Source: Paraglaciecola polaris LMG 21857 (GTDB lineage Bacteria > Pseudomonadota > Gammaproteobacteria > Enterobacterales > Alteromonadaceae). From it: 64,000 nucleotides of DNA. The stretch is taken from positions 1 to 64,000 of the forward strand of contig NZ_BAER01000038.1 of the NCBI RefSeq assembly GCF_000315055.1, read 5' to 3'. A program made the translations under genes and the position numbers. The notes below the pieces were generated by a model. The model searched no databases and was not told the DNA's origin. It saw only the letters and a list, made by a program, of their open reading frames with translations. This document shows, in pieces, positions 8,555-18,074 of this stretch. The stretch's first letter is position 1. Each line of letters begins with the position of its first letter.

Positions 8555-10153
8555 TTGCAAGACGCTAACGAACAGAAAACTCAAACAAACCAAGACCGCC
8601 GTTCAGGGTGGTTTTCGAGGTTTTTGGCGACAGTTGAATGGTTAGGGAACTTACTCCCTCATCCCATTACGCTGTTCGCTTTATTGGCTATGTCGATTGT
8701 CATTATCAGTGGTATTTTAGGTTATTTTGACGTCAGTGTTGTCGACCCAAGACCCATTGACGCCAAGGGGCGAGCGCCCGATGGCATGATACAAGTAGTC
8801 TCGCTTTTTAATGCTCAGGGGCTGCAACGTATTGTTACCCACTTGGTAACTAATTTTACCGGATTTGCGCCACTTGGCACTGTCTTAGTTGCGCTACTTG
8901 GCGTGTCAGTAGCGGAACATTCTGGGCTACTGTCAACCGCGATGCGCGCTATGGTGATGAACGCATCGAAACGTATGGTAACTGTGGTTATCGTGTTGGC
9001 GGGTATTTTATCGAATACTGCATCTGAGCTGGGTTACGTGGTATTAATCCCTCTCGCGGCAATGATTTTTCATTCATTAGGTCGACATCCATTAGCGGGC
9101 TTAGCGGCTGCATTTGCGGGGGTTTCCGGTGGTTACAGTGCCAACTTATTATTAGGCACAGTGGATCCATTATTGTCAGGTATTACCGAAGCGGCCGCAC
9201 ACATGATCGATCAAGACTACGTAGTCGGGCCTGAAGTGAATTGGTACTTTATGTTTATCAGCACCTTTCTTATCGCGGGTTTAGGAGCGTTAGTCACTGA
9301 GAAAATCGTTGAACCGCGTTTAGGGAAGTATGATCCCAGTGAAGCGTCGATTGAATTGGGTAAGCAAGAGATGAGCGCCCCCAACGCTCAAGAAAAAAAG
9401 GCGTTACGTTGGGCAGGCGTTAGCTTCGTATTATTATGCGCGGTGTTAGCGTTAACCATAGTCCCAGAAAACGGCATTTTACGTCATCCTGAAACAGGGG
9501 CTGTGGCTGGTTCACCTTTCCTTAAAGGGATCGTCGCGTTTATCTTTGTTACGTTCGCTATCCCAGGTTTTGTGTATGGGAAAATAGCAGGCACCATGAA
9601 AAATGATAAAGACGTTATTAATGCTATGTCTAAAAGCATGGGCGCCATGGGGTTGTATATTACTTTGGTATTCTTTGCTGCTCAATTTGTGGCCTTTTTT
9701 AATTGGACAAATTTAGGCACAGTACTCGCAGTAAAGGGCGCAGAACTTATTCAAACCATAGGGTTAGATGGGCCCGGTGTGTTTATTTTCTTTATTTTAA
9801 TGTGCGGTATGGTAAATCTATCGCTTGGCAGTGCATCTGCTCAGTGGGCGGTAACTGCACCAATCTTTGTGCCTATGTTAATGCTTGTGGGTTTTGCCCC
9901 AGAAGTGATTCAGGCTGCGTATCGAATTGGTGATTCAGTTACCAATGTGATTTCCCCTATGATGAGCTATTTTGGGCTGATATTGGCAATAGCGGCGCAA
10001 TATAAGAAAGATCTCGGCATGGGCACGCTCATTGCTACTATGCTGCCTTATAGCCTCGTATTTATGGTGGGTTGGACGGTGTTATTCTATCTTTGGGTAT
10101 TTATTTTAGGTATGCCAGTCGGACCCGGTGCTGACACTTATTACCCTGGTTAG
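8555..10153 (+). CDS. abgT: AbgT-family transporter
   Basis: A 532-residue inner-membrane protein with about a dozen hydrophobic segments, beginning with WLGNLLPHPITLFALLAMSIVI as in AbgT-type permeases. The family includes E. coli AbgT, which imports p-aminobenzoyl-glutamate, and MtrF/YdaH-type members described as antimetabolite exporters; sequence reading does not decide which applies here. The start is TTG 8555, with AAGGAG at 8543-8548; no ATG is placed as well. It is transcribed away from the small-GTPase operon and ends at a strong hairpin terminator, so it forms a single-gene unit. No aminohydrolase genes (abgA/abgB) are adjacent. Confidence 0.9.
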   Translation: MQDANEQKTQTNQDRRSGWFSRFLATVEWLGNLLPHPITLFALLAMSIVIISGILGYFDVSVVDPRPIDAKGRAPDGMIQVVSLFNAQGLQRIVTHLVTNFTGFAPLGTVLVALLGVSVAEHSGLLSTAMRAMVMNASKRMVTVVIVLAGILSNTASELGYVVLIPLAAMIFHSLGRHPLAGLAAAFAGVSGGYSANLLLGTVDPLLSGITEAAAHMIDQDYVVGPEVNWYFMFISTFLIAGLGALVTEKIVEPRLGKYDPSEASIELGKQEMSAPNAQEKKALRWAGVSFVLLCAVLALTIVPENGILRHPETGAVAGSPFLKGIVAFIFVTFAIPGFVYGKIAGTMKNDKDVINAMSKSMGAMGLYITLVFFAAQFVAFFNWTNLGTVLAVKGAELIQTIGLDGPGVFIFFILMCGMVNLSLGSASAQWAVTAPIFVPMLMLVGFAPEVIQAAYRIGDSVTNVISPMMSYFGLILAIAAQYKKDLGMGTLIATMLPYSLVFMVGWTVLFYLWVFILGMPVGPGADTYYPG

Positions 10154-10165
10154 CGAATGAAATAG

Positions 10166-10218
10166 CGGTGCAACAAGTCCGATTGAGATTTTACCGCGTA
10201 CTTGTTGCACTGGTTTTT
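10166..10218 (+). terminator. Terminator after abgT
   Basis: A perfect 11-base inverted repeat, GTGCAACAAGT (10168-10178) with ACTTGTTGCAC (10200-10210), extended by two pairs outward, is followed by TTTTT at 10214-10218. The 21-base loop is longer than usual, but the position right after the abgT stop supports the call. Confidence 0.75.
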
Positions 10219-10241
10219 GAAAAACGAAGTTGAGTGTACGA

Positions 10242-11324
10242 ATGAAATATCGCACTAATGGCACATTTTCCCATGAGCAAGAAGATAAGATTGGGGTTTT
10301 GATTACCAACTTAGGTACTCCTGAAGCCCCTGAGAAAGGACCCTTAAAACGTTATCTTAAAGAGTTTTTGTCAGACCCTCGTGTCGTTGAAGTGCCTAAG
10401 TTTATCTGGTGGATGATCCTGAATCTGGTGATCTTGAATATACGCCCCAGGCGCTCTGCACATGCGTATAGTACGGTATGGACGGAGCGGGGTTCGCCAT
10501 TGATGTTTCATACACAGGACCAGGCCGATGCGCTTGCCCTTAGTATGAAACAAAGGTATGGCGACAAAGTGGTGGTAGATTTTGCCATGCGTTATGGCTC
10601 GCCTTCGATTGAGTCTGTCACCCAAACGTTACTTGAAAAAGGCGTACGTCAATTACTCGTGCTGCCGCTATATCCGCAATATAGTGGTTCAACGAGCGGT
10701 TCGACGTTTGATGCACTTGGTCAGGCGTTAAGGAAAATACGCTGGCTGCCAGATGTGCGTTTCATCAGCCATTATCATGATTTTACCCCATACATAGACG
10801 CGCTGGCTAAACGTATTGAGTTACACTGGCAAACTCATGGCCGTGCTGACAAGATTATATTTACTTATCACGGGATCCCTAAACGTTACCTTACCGCAGG
10901 CGACCCTTATCATTGTGAGTGCTATAAAACCTCTCGCCTACTGGCACAAAAGCTAGGATTAACAAAGGAGGAATACATGGTGACCTTTCAGTCCCGTTTT
11001 GGCAGGGAAGAGTGGCTACAGCCCTACACAGATCACACGTTAAAAGCGTTACCAGGCCAAGGCGTAAAGTCGGTACAGATGGTGTGTCCCGGATTCTCCG
11101 CTGATTGCTTAGAGACGATAGAAGAAATTGCTATTGAAAATCGTGATTACTTTCTCGAAGCAGGGGGGGAGCGTTACGAATATATAGAGGCATTAAATGC
11201 GCATCCGGAGCATATAGCGGCCTTGAGTGAGCTTATTGCGCGCAACCTTAGTGGATGGGATTTGCCTAAACGTAGCGGACTATTAAGTGCTCAGTTAGCG
11301 TCAGAGCTTGGAAGGGATAAATAA
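10242..11324 (+). CDS. hemH: Ferrochelatase
   Basis: A 360-residue protein that inserts ferrous iron into protoporphyrin IX, the last step of haem synthesis, at the cytoplasmic face of the membrane. Features seen: GVLITNLGTPEAPEKGPLKRYLKEFLSDPRVVE near the start, the catalytic histidine in FTYHGIPKRYL, and QSRFGREEWLQPYTD plus VCPGFSADCLETIEEI, both conserved in the family. The start is placed at ATG 10242; an in-frame TTG at 10230 would add four residues and is less likely by family comparison. The stop overlaps the start of the DUF4112-like gene by one base (TAATG), so the two are translated from one message. Confidence 0.95.
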   Translation: MKYRTNGTFSHEQEDKIGVLITNLGTPEAPEKGPLKRYLKEFLSDPRVVEVPKFIWWMILNLVILNIRPRRSAHAYSTVWTERGSPLMFHTQDQADALALSMKQRYGDKVVVDFAMRYGSPSIESVTQTLLEKGVRQLLVLPLYPQYSGSTSGSTFDALGQALRKIRWLPDVRFISHYHDFTPYIDALAKRIELHWQTHGRADKIIFTYHGIPKRYLTAGDPYHCECYKTSRLLAQKLGLTKEEYMVTFQSRFGREEWLQPYTDHTLKALPGQGVKSVQMVCPGFSADCLETIEEIAIENRDYFLEAGGERYEYIEALNAHPEHIAALSELIARNLSGWDLPKRSGLLSAQLASELGRDK

Positions 11325-11755
11325 TGTCATCATCTGAACTCAAAGCTCCTGATGCATTGCGTAAAGCACAGAAAATGGCACACCTGCTCGATTCCGCTAT
11401 TGGCATACCCTTTACCAAAATTCGTTTCGGGTTAGACAGTATTTTGGGCTTGGTGCCGGGTTTGGGCGATCTTGTTGGCGTGGCATTATCGGCGCATATT
11501 ATTCGCTTGGCGGCGCAGGTCGGCGCACCCTTATCATTACGTATTACGATGATCCGTAACGCCATTTTTGATTTTTTAATTGGCTTAATCCCGTTTATTG
11601 GTGATATTAGTGATATCTTTTATAAAGCGAATCGCAAAAATATTCGTTTATTGGAATCTTGGTGGATTAACACCCATCATGAACAAATTTCAAAACAGGC
11701 CGCTGGGCACTTAGCTGAGTGGCAAAAATCGACAGAACCGGGTAAGTACGACTAA
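11324..11755 (+). CDS. DUF4112-like membrane-associated protein
   Basis: A 143-residue protein with the pattern of DUF4112: an N-terminal helix, then FGLDSILGLVPGLGDLVGVALSAHI, then RNAIFDFLIGLIPFIGDISDIFYKANRKN. Two glycine- and proline-containing hydrophobic stretches suggest re-entrant or short membrane helices. The family has no established function. It starts on the last base of the hemH stop codon, so it is translationally coupled to ferrochelatase. Whether this has meaning for haem metabolism is unknown. Confidence 0.75.
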   Translation: MSSSELKAPDALRKAQKMAHLLDSAIGIPFTKIRFGLDSILGLVPGLGDLVGVALSAHIIRLAAQVGAPLSLRITMIRNAIFDFLIGLIPFIGDISDIFYKANRKNIRLLESWWINTHHEQISKQAAGHLAEWQKSTEPGKYD

Positions 11756-11935
11756 AGTTAGCTCGTTTTTGAGCCTTAAGCGTCAAAAAACCGCCTTTTG
11801 TCTAATGTCAAAGCAACACTGTAAAATCTAACATTAACTTATGAACACATGTTCTTGTTAGGGAATGGCGTTGCAGTATATGACTGTATCTCTCTGATAC
11901 GACTCTTATACTTGCATTAGTGGGACATATTTTTT

Positions 11936-13814
11936 ATGACGAAAATGGGTAAGTTTGTTTGGGCTTTATGTTGCTACTTTGGCTTAGTCGCCAATCTTTT
12001 GGCAGCACAGACACTGTCGGTTGCGGTGCTGACAACAAATGCGCAGCAAAGTGAAGTGTATCGTCAGGTTTTTGCTGATTTCGAAAAACAAAGCAATCGT
12101 TATCGCATTCAGTTGGCGTTTTATAGCGACAGCGACTTTAAACGCTTGTTACCTAATTGGCTTGAGTCTGGTGAGCATGATTTGCTCTACTGGCAAGGGG
12201 GCGAGCGTCTGCAAACCCTGATTCAGCAGGACGTTATTCAACCTATAAATACTTTGCTGACTAAAGCTGAGTTACAAAATTCCATTCAACCTGCAGTCCT
12301 TAACAGCGTATCCACGGAAACCGGTACTTATGCTCTACCTTTGTCCCAGTATGGTTGGGGCTTTTATTACAACAAATCGATGTTCGAAGCGTTACAGGTT
12401 AGCCCCCCCTAAAAATTGGCAAGAGTTCGTCGCCTTATGTCAGCATATCAAAAGCCAAGGGGCTAGCCCCTTGGTGCAAGCCGTCCAAGAAGGTTGGCCG
12501 ATATTGGCTTGGCTAGATTATTTATCACTGGATATTGGGGGCACAGCTTATCGCCAGCAATTGATTGACGGTGAAAGTGGAAACACTCCGCTGACAGGCA
12601 AACTAGTGGCACAGTTTAAGGAGTTATTAGGGCAAGGACTATTTTTTGCTCCTGAGCGGCTTTGGAGTTGGCAACAAGCATTGCAAGCCGTGGAACGAAA
12701 CCAAGTGGCCATGACATTAACAGGGCAATTCTCCGAAGCGAGTATCGAGCCCTCGAGCGCAAGTAACATTGGCTTTTTTCCTTTTCCTAGACAAAATAAC
12801 GCCAACAAAGGTGAAATTGCGCCTTTGGAGGTATGGGTGGTTCCGCGCTCAGCCAAGAACAAGAATGAACTGACAGATTTACTCAGGTATTTATTGGCGA
12901 ATGATGCATCTATGGCAATCGAGTTGGGTGCTCTGCCCGTTACCACAGATAGTTTTACGCAACAGTTACCTAATGAACGGATGAAAATTTCCGCCGCATC
13001 TTTGCAAGAAGCTACTGAGTTAGTGCAGTTTTTCGACCGCGACGCCAACCCCGAGTTGGCAAAAAATGCGGCCCGTAGCCTCGCCATGAGTATTAGAAAT
13101 GATAGCTCCACGGCGTTGACTGATGGTCTGATTGAAGGAATGGATGTTGTCTACGAGCTCAATATCGCGCCGGATTCTGCTCCTTTGCCGCAATTGTATT
13201 TTGCCTCGATTACTGGGTTGAAAGAGTCCTATTTTGCGTCGAACCTTATGCAAGAAATTTATCAGCAACTGGGTTACGAAATCTCGGTTACACGATTTGC
13301 CACGGTCGAAGCTTCTCTTAACTCCTATCATTTTGGTGGTGATGGTGAACTGATGCGAGTCGATGCATACAAAAAATTAGCGCCAGGACTCGAACAGATC
13401 CCAGAGCCTTTGGCGAATGTAGCGTTCTATCTGGTGTGTAAAGACTTAGAAATGTGCGCAAGTAGTCTGCCAAGAGGCAGCGAGGTGTTCGTAGTCAATG
13501 ATTTGCTGGTGGTTAAAACCTGGGCAGATGAAAATCACCTCGTTACTAAGCGTTACGATTCGATTGAAGCCTTGTTTGATGCCTTTAATAAAAGTGATAA
13601 AGGTCTATTAGTACTGGGCGCTAGTGAGATCATTGATAACAGCACTATGTTAACAGATAGCACTTACAGGACAATTATCTCTGTACCGCTTTATCACTAT
13701 GTGCATAATAAACATCAGGAATTAGTTCCTTTGTTAAACAAAGCACTCAAACAATATAAAACCACCCAGCAGTACCAAGCGCTCAAACATCGCTACTGGT
13801 TACAGCATAACTGA
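11936..13814 (+). pseudogene. Double-domain solute-binding protein, frameshifted in a C7 run
   Basis: Two overlapping frames together encode one protein of about 625 residues. The first (11936-12412) has a signal peptide (about 1-24) and the beginning of a family-1 extracellular solute-binding domain. It runs into TAA just after a run of seven C (12403-12409). Reading continues in the next frame from about 12404 as APPKNWQEFVALC. Removing one C joins the two exactly as LQVSPPKNWQEF. The rest finishes the family-1 fold (to about residue 320) and adds a second, family-3-like domain (about 330-620, YFASITGLKESYFASNLMQEIYQQLGYE onward). No ABC permease is near, so a sensory role is possible. Either a sequencing error or a true frameshift; the otherwise intact second frame favours the former. 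Confidence 0.75.
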
Positions 13815-13862
13815 TTACATGTGTTCATTGCCCAGTGCAGCAACTGACACTGGAGAATGATA

Positions 13863-14471
13863 TTGAAAATATATGAAACCAAAACTGCCCCGACTCCACG
13901 TAGAGTGCGTTTTTTTCTTGCCGAAAAAAATATTCCTATGGATTATGTTCAAGTGGATATTGAAGGTGGTGAAAACCTAAGCCCCGCTATGCGCGCTCGT
14001 AATCCCGTGGCAAAGGTGCCCGTGTTAGAGCTGGATGACGGCACCTGTATTAACGAGTCTGTTTCTATTTGTCGTTATTTCGAAGAGTTATACCCAGAAA
14101 AACCATTAATGGGAACGACACCACTCGAAAAAGCCCAAATTGATATGTGGCAACGTCAGGTCGAATTTGGCCTATTTATGCAGATCGGTATGTGCTTTCA
14201 ACATTCAACCGGTTACTTCAAAGATCGCATGACCCCTGTAGCGGAATACGGAAAAGTGGCGGGTCAAGACGCAATAAAATTTCTTGAAATTTTGAATGCC
14301 AGATTAGCCAATAATGAATATATTGCTGGAGGAAGTTTCAGTATCGCTGATATTACCGCTGTGTGTGCGATTGATTTCGGTCGCGTGGTGAAAGTGTATA
14401 TTGCACCTGAGCAAACTCATTTGCAGCGTTGGTATGACGCGATTAGCGCACGCCCAGCCGCCAAAGCGTAA
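13863..14471 (+). CDS. Glutathione S-transferase family protein
   Basis: About 202 residues. The thioredoxin-like N-terminal domain begins [24 protein letters not shown], contains [26 protein letters not shown] with the cis-proline and the ES pair that binds the glutathione gamma-glutamyl group, and an all-helical C-terminal domain follows, ending in [14 protein letters not shown]. The start is set at TTG 13863 because GGAGA (13852-13856) lies six bases before it; ATG 13857 is in frame but only one base from that site. Eleven bases separate its stop from the next glutathione transferase gene, so the two form an operon. Substrate unknown. Confidence 0.85.
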   Translation: MKIYETKTAPTPRRVRFFLAEKNIPMDYVQVDIEGGENLSPAMRARNPVAKVPVLELDDGTCINESVSICRYFEELYPEKPLMGTTPLEKAQIDMWQRQVEFGLFMQIGMCFQHSTGYFKDRMTPVAEYGKVAGQDAIKFLEILNARLANNEYIAGGSFSIADITAVCAIDFGRVVKVYIAPEQTHLQRWYDAISARPAAKA

Positions 14472-14482
14472 AAGGAAATTAC

Positions 14483-15142
14483 ATGTTTGATTTATATACT
14501 TCATCCACACCGAATGGCTGGAAAGCGTCCGTCGCCCTTGAAGAGATGCAGCTACCTTACGAAGTACACAGTATCAATTTAATGGAACAAGAGCAGAAAA
14601 GCCGCGCATTTTTAGCACGCAACCCCAACGGCAGAATTCCGGTGTTAGTCGATAGGGAGGAAGATAATTTCGCTGTGTTTGAGTCTGGAGCAATCATGCT
14701 GTATTTAGCTGAGAAAACCGGTCAGTTTATACCCAGTGATGCAAAAGGTCGTTCTCAAGTCATTCAATGGCTGATGTTCCAAATGGGTGGCGTCGGGCCC
14801 ATGATGGGACAAGCCAATGTATTTTATCGCTATTTTCCAGAGAAAATTCAGCCTGCCATTGACCGTTATCAAAAAGAAGGTCGAAGGTTGTTTGAAGTGC
14901 TGGATAAGCAATTAGCGAAACATGAGTACTTGGCAGGTGATTACAGTATTGCTGATATGGCGAATTGGTGTTGGGTACGTACTTATGAATGGTCTGGTGT
15001 GGATATATCAGGCCTAGATAATTTAGTGCGATGGAAAAATAGTATCGAAGCTAGGCCATTGGCGCGCAAGGGCACACAAGTGCCAGATAAAATAGACAAA
15101 GACAAGTTAGTCGCAGGAGCGCAAACGATTGTTACGCGTTAG
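14483..15142 (+). CDS. yfcG: Nu-class-like glutathione transferase (YfcG type)
   Basis: A 219-residue protein resembling E. coli YfcG, a disulfide-bond reductase that uses glutathione without a catalytic cysteine. Shared features are the opening [20 protein letters not shown] with the TPNG motif that replaces the catalytic Cys/Tyr/Ser, [11 protein letters not shown] with the cis-proline, [15 protein letters not shown], and the helical [13 protein letters not shown] string. AGGAAA precedes the ATG. It is the second gene of a tandem glutathione-transferase pair; the DUF3859-like gene follows closely on the same strand. Confidence 0.85.
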   Translation: MFDLYTSSTPNGWKASVALEEMQLPYEVHSINLMEQEQKSRAFLARNPNGRIPVLVDREEDNFAVFESGAIMLYLAEKTGQFIPSDAKGRSQVIQWLMFQMGGVGPMMGQANVFYRYFPEKIQPAIDRYQKEGRRLFEVLDKQLAKHEYLAGDYSIADMANWCWVRTYEWSGVDISGLDNLVRWKNSIEARPLARKGTQVPDKIDKDKLVAGAQTIVTR

Positions 15143-15183
15143 TTTTTCTTGCTTTGAGAACATTCAAAACCGAGGGCGTGGCA

Positions 15184-15615
15184 TTGTCTAAGCTGCGCTC
15201 GTGCTTTGCCATCACCAGCTTTGGTATTTACAAACACTGGGATGAAAATGACAAAGCCCTGCCAAAGATCAAAACCTTCACTACGGATATCCCTGCTGAA
15301 TTAGATATTGAATTCGGCTTTATTATTAATTGTAAAAAAGCCAAGGGCAAAAAGCTGACTTACTGCATTTACCATCCAGATATTCCTGATGAATCAGGAC
15401 GCATCATGGCGCCATTTTCCGGAGACGTTTATGTGGCGAACAATGATTGGGATTTTTATCTCGGGGATACGATTTGGCCGCCCCGTGATAACAAAGTGGG
15501 TGACTGGCGAATGACGATAGAGTTGGCGGGTGAAGTGTTAGCTGAGAAAACCTTTAGTGTGTTGGTTGAGCACGGAGACGGAGAAATTCAGTTTTGGAAG
15601 CACAGGGGATACTAA
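15184..15615 (+). CDS. DUF3859-like protein
   Basis: About 144 residues with the core of the DUF3859 family: SFGIYKHWDENDKALPKI, IPAELDIEFGFIINCKKAKGKKL, NNDWDFYLGDTIWPP and GDWRMTIELAGEVLAEKTF. It looks like a compact beta-rich protein without signal peptide or membrane helix. Function is unknown. There is no ATG in a fitting place. TTG 15184 is chosen because GAGGG (15172-15176) precedes it by seven bases; TTG 15154 and GTG 15178 are alternatives. It lies 41 bases after the YfcG-like gene and may share its transcript. Confidence 0.7.
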   Translation: MSKLRSCFAITSFGIYKHWDENDKALPKIKTFTTDIPAELDIEFGFIINCKKAKGKKLTYCIYHPDIPDESGRIMAPFSGDVYVANNDWDFYLGDTIWPPRDNKVGDWRMTIELAGEVLAEKTFSVLVEHGDGEIQFWKHRGY

Positions 15616-15659
15616 ACATCATTGGTGTGCAGACTGAGGGGTTTGAACCTGAAAGATGC

Positions 15660-16994
15660 CTATAACAACCGAGATTTTTTCTGTTTGTACATGTTTGCGT
15701 CTGCTGAACTGGCTAAATGCTCACGTTTTCTGCCGTCTTGCGGGTAGATAGCAAACCCGATGCTCGCAGACAAGGTGATATTATGGCCACCGATTTGCAT
15801 TGGCTTTTCAAATGAGTCGTTGAGCTTGGCTATGACTAACTCAACGTCACTTTGACTATGGATATTAACCAGCAAAAGGGTGAATTCGTCACCTCCTATG
15901 CGCCCGACTGTGTCCGATTCTCTTGTCGATGACTTTAGACGTTTACTAAATTCCACTAACACTCTATCTCCTACTTCATGTCCAAGAGTGTCGTTGATCA
16001 TTTTAAATTTATTTAAATCAATGTAGAGCAATGCCAGTTGCTGATTATCGCGATGAGCCTGTTTTAAGGCAAATTCCAAGCGCACATTAAATAACGAGCG
16101 ATTAGCCAGATTGGTCAATGCATCATGGCTGGCTAAGTGTAGTAGGCGCGTTTCGGCTTGTTTTCGGGTAATGGCATTGGCAATTTGCACTGATACGAAA
16201 TGTAATAGTTGTTCACTTTGCTCGTTATAATCATTGCGGTCACTGGGTTGTTGTATAACTAAAGCGCCTATGACTTTGTCAGCGGATATCAGTGGCACAC
16301 CTAACCAATCCATTTCAACCAACTTATTTGGTGGTAACTGGCTATCTGAAGCGCCGCTTTGTGTGCCATGCATGAGCAATGATTTGCCCGCTAATATGAC
16401 TTTACCCAAAGGTTCATGGGTGACTAATTCACGATCGTGATAACGACGCTTTAATTGATCGACATAATAAGGAAAGGTTAATTGATTGTTTGTGGCCTGA
16501 TATAACGCCACACAAAAGCTTTCCGCGGGCAATAAAGTGGTGATAATTTGATGAATCTGTTGATACAGCGCCGTTAAGTTAGCAGCGGTATGTGCCGCCT
16601 CTGATATATCATATAGGGCTTTTTGCTGGCGTTCGGCACGTCTCAGTGGCGTTACATCCCGGGCGACAGCCAGACGCAAGCCTTCAGATTCTGACCATGA
16701 TGCAGACCACATAACGTCAACTAGATGGCCATTTTTATGAATATAACGGTTCTCGAAATGAGGGATCGGTTCACCGGACATGACTTTTTGTGCCGTATTA
16801 AGTGTCAATTCTCGGTCGGCGGGATAAACAAGGTCTATCATGGGTGTACCAAGCAATTCTTTCGCGGTATAACCAAACACGCGTTCACTGGCGGCATTTA
16901 CAAAAACAAAACGGCCTTGGGTGTCAACCACACAAACCGCATCAAGGAGTAAATCTAAGAACTTAGGCAGCAATAGCTGAATATCTTTGCGCAT
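15660..16994 (-). CDS. PAS-GAF-GGDEF diguanylate cyclase
   Basis: A 444-residue soluble protein. Residues about 10-120 are a PAS domain (VFGYTAKELLGTPMIDLVYP, RDVTPLRRAE). Residues about 130-275 are a GAF-like domain. Residues about 285-444 are a GGDEF domain. The active-site signature is an intact GGDEF (367-371), and RESD (358-361) five residues upstream is an RxxD product-inhibition site. It should make c-di-GMP from two GTP with feedback control. There is no membrane segment, so the PAS and GAF domains would sense a cytoplasmic signal. It stands apart from hflC, separated by a strong terminator, and has its own upstream region. Confidence 0.92.
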   Translation of the reverse strand: MRKDIQLLLPKFLDLLLDAVCVVDTQGRFVFVNAASERVFGYTAKELLGTPMIDLVYPADRELTLNTAQKVMSGEPIPHFENRYIHKNGHLVDVMWSASWSESEGLRLAVARDVTPLRRAERQQKALYDISEAAHTAANLTALYQQIHQIITTLLPAESFCVALYQATNNQLTFPYYVDQLKRRYHDRELVTHEPLGKVILAGKSLLMHGTQSGASDSQLPPNKLVEMDWLGVPLISADKVIGALVIQQPSDRNDYNEQSEQLLHFVSVQIANAITRKQAETRLLHLASHDALTNLANRSLFNVRLEFALKQAHRDNQQLALLYIDLNKFKMINDTLGHEVGDRVLVEFSKRLKSSTRESDTVGRIGGDEFTLLLVNIHSQSDVELVIAKLNDSFEKPMQIGGHNITLSASIGFAIYPQDGRKREHLASSADANMYKQKKSRLL

Positions 16995-17080
16995 TTATCA
17001 GCATCTGACATGGGTAATTGTTGCCTAATTCTATCATCATAGACGGCCTAAGCAGCAAGAAAATCGCTGGTTATCCTGCA

Positions 17081-17125
17081 CAAACAAAAAGGCCTAATTT
17101 CGATTATGCACCGAAATTAGGCCTT
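17081..17125 (-). terminator. Terminator of the hflC operon
   Basis: A perfect 14-base stem, AAGGCCTAATTTCG (17089-17102) with its complement at 17112-17125 and a nine-base loop. On the minus strand it is followed by TTTTTGTTTG. It ends the nnr-to-hflC transcript and isolates the PAS-GAF-GGDEF gene. Confidence 0.9.
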
Positions 17126-17183
17126 GATTATATCTTAACTAAGTACCTTGTATCGAAAGGTCCTTATGACGAACGCTTATTCG

Positions 17184-18071
17184 CTATTGAGGTTTGCCTG
17201 TTTCACTCTTCATGTATTTAAAGAAGTCACTGTCAGGTTCGAGCACGATAACGTCTTGCTTATCGCTGAAACTATTTTTATAGGCATCCATACTACGAAG
17301 AAAGTTATAAAACTCCGCATCTTTCGTATAGGTTTTTGCGTATATTTCAGCCGCTTTTGCATCACCTTCGCCACGTAATTTACGAGCATTACGCTCAGCA
17401 TCTGCCAGCATTACGGTTACCTTGGCATCCATATTTGCTTTGATGAATTCAGCTTTCTCTTTACCTTCAGAGCGGTGTTCACGGGCAACCGCATCACGCT
17501 CCGTACGCATACGTTGAAAGATATAGTTACGTACTTCTAACGGTAAATTGATTTGCTTAACACGAACATCGACAATTTCAATGCCTAGTTCATCTGAACT
17601 ATCAGAGGCTTGAGCCATCGCATCGTCCATTAACTCTGAGCGTTCACCGGAGACTATCTGTGAAATGGTACGCGTACCAAATTCAGAGCGTAATCCGTTA
17701 TTCACCTTTTGTTGAAGTAAGACTTCTGCATTGTCTTTAAAGCCACCAGTTGCCAAGTAATATTTAGCAAAATCTTCGATTTTCCACTTTACGTATAAAT
17801 CAACGATTAAGTCTTTTTTCTCAGACGTAACAAAACGGTCAGCGACTTCATCTAAAGTTTGGATTCGCGCATCTAATTTAATAACACGATCGATAACGGG
17901 TAGCTTAAAATGTAGGCCAGGTTCAAAAACCACTGTTTCTTGGTTGGCGCTATCACGTTGCACTTTACCAAATTGTATAACGATGGCCTTTTCACCTTCG
18001 TCGACCACAAATAAAGAACTGAGTACAAGTGCGCCCAGGGCGATAATGATGACTACTATAAAATTCTTCAT
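17184..18071 (-). CDS. hflC: HflC, modulator of FtsH protease
   Basis: A 295-residue SPFH/band-7 protein with one N-terminal membrane helix (about 4-22, IVVIIIALGALVLSSLFVV) followed by VDEGEKAIVIQFGKVQRD and the SPFH domain facing the periplasm. With HflK it forms the large HflKC cage that controls access of FtsH to its substrates. The C-terminal part carries the long charged helix (DAVAREHRSEGKEKAEFI) typical of the family. The start is three bases after the hflK stop, the normal hflK-hflC arrangement, and it is the last gene of the operon. Confidence 0.95.
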   Translation of the reverse strand: MKNFIVVIIIALGALVLSSLFVVDEGEKAIVIQFGKVQRDSANQETVVFEPGLHFKLPVIDRVIKLDARIQTLDEVADRFVTSEKKDLIVDLYVKWKIEDFAKYYLATGGFKDNAEVLLQQKVNNGLRSEFGTRTISQIVSGERSELMDDAMAQASDSSDELGIEIVDVRVKQINLPLEVRNYIFQRMRTERDAVAREHRSEGKEKAEFIKANMDAKVTVMLADAERNARKLRGEGDAKAAEIYAKTYTKDAEFYNFLRSMDAYKNSFSDKQDVIVLEPDSDFFKYMKSETGKPQ

Positions 18072-18074
18072 CGC

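Noticed and set aside
13857-15615. Recently acquired glutathione-transferase island
   Set aside because: No composition change, mobile element or repeat borders can be seen; the families are common in marine gammaproteobacteria.
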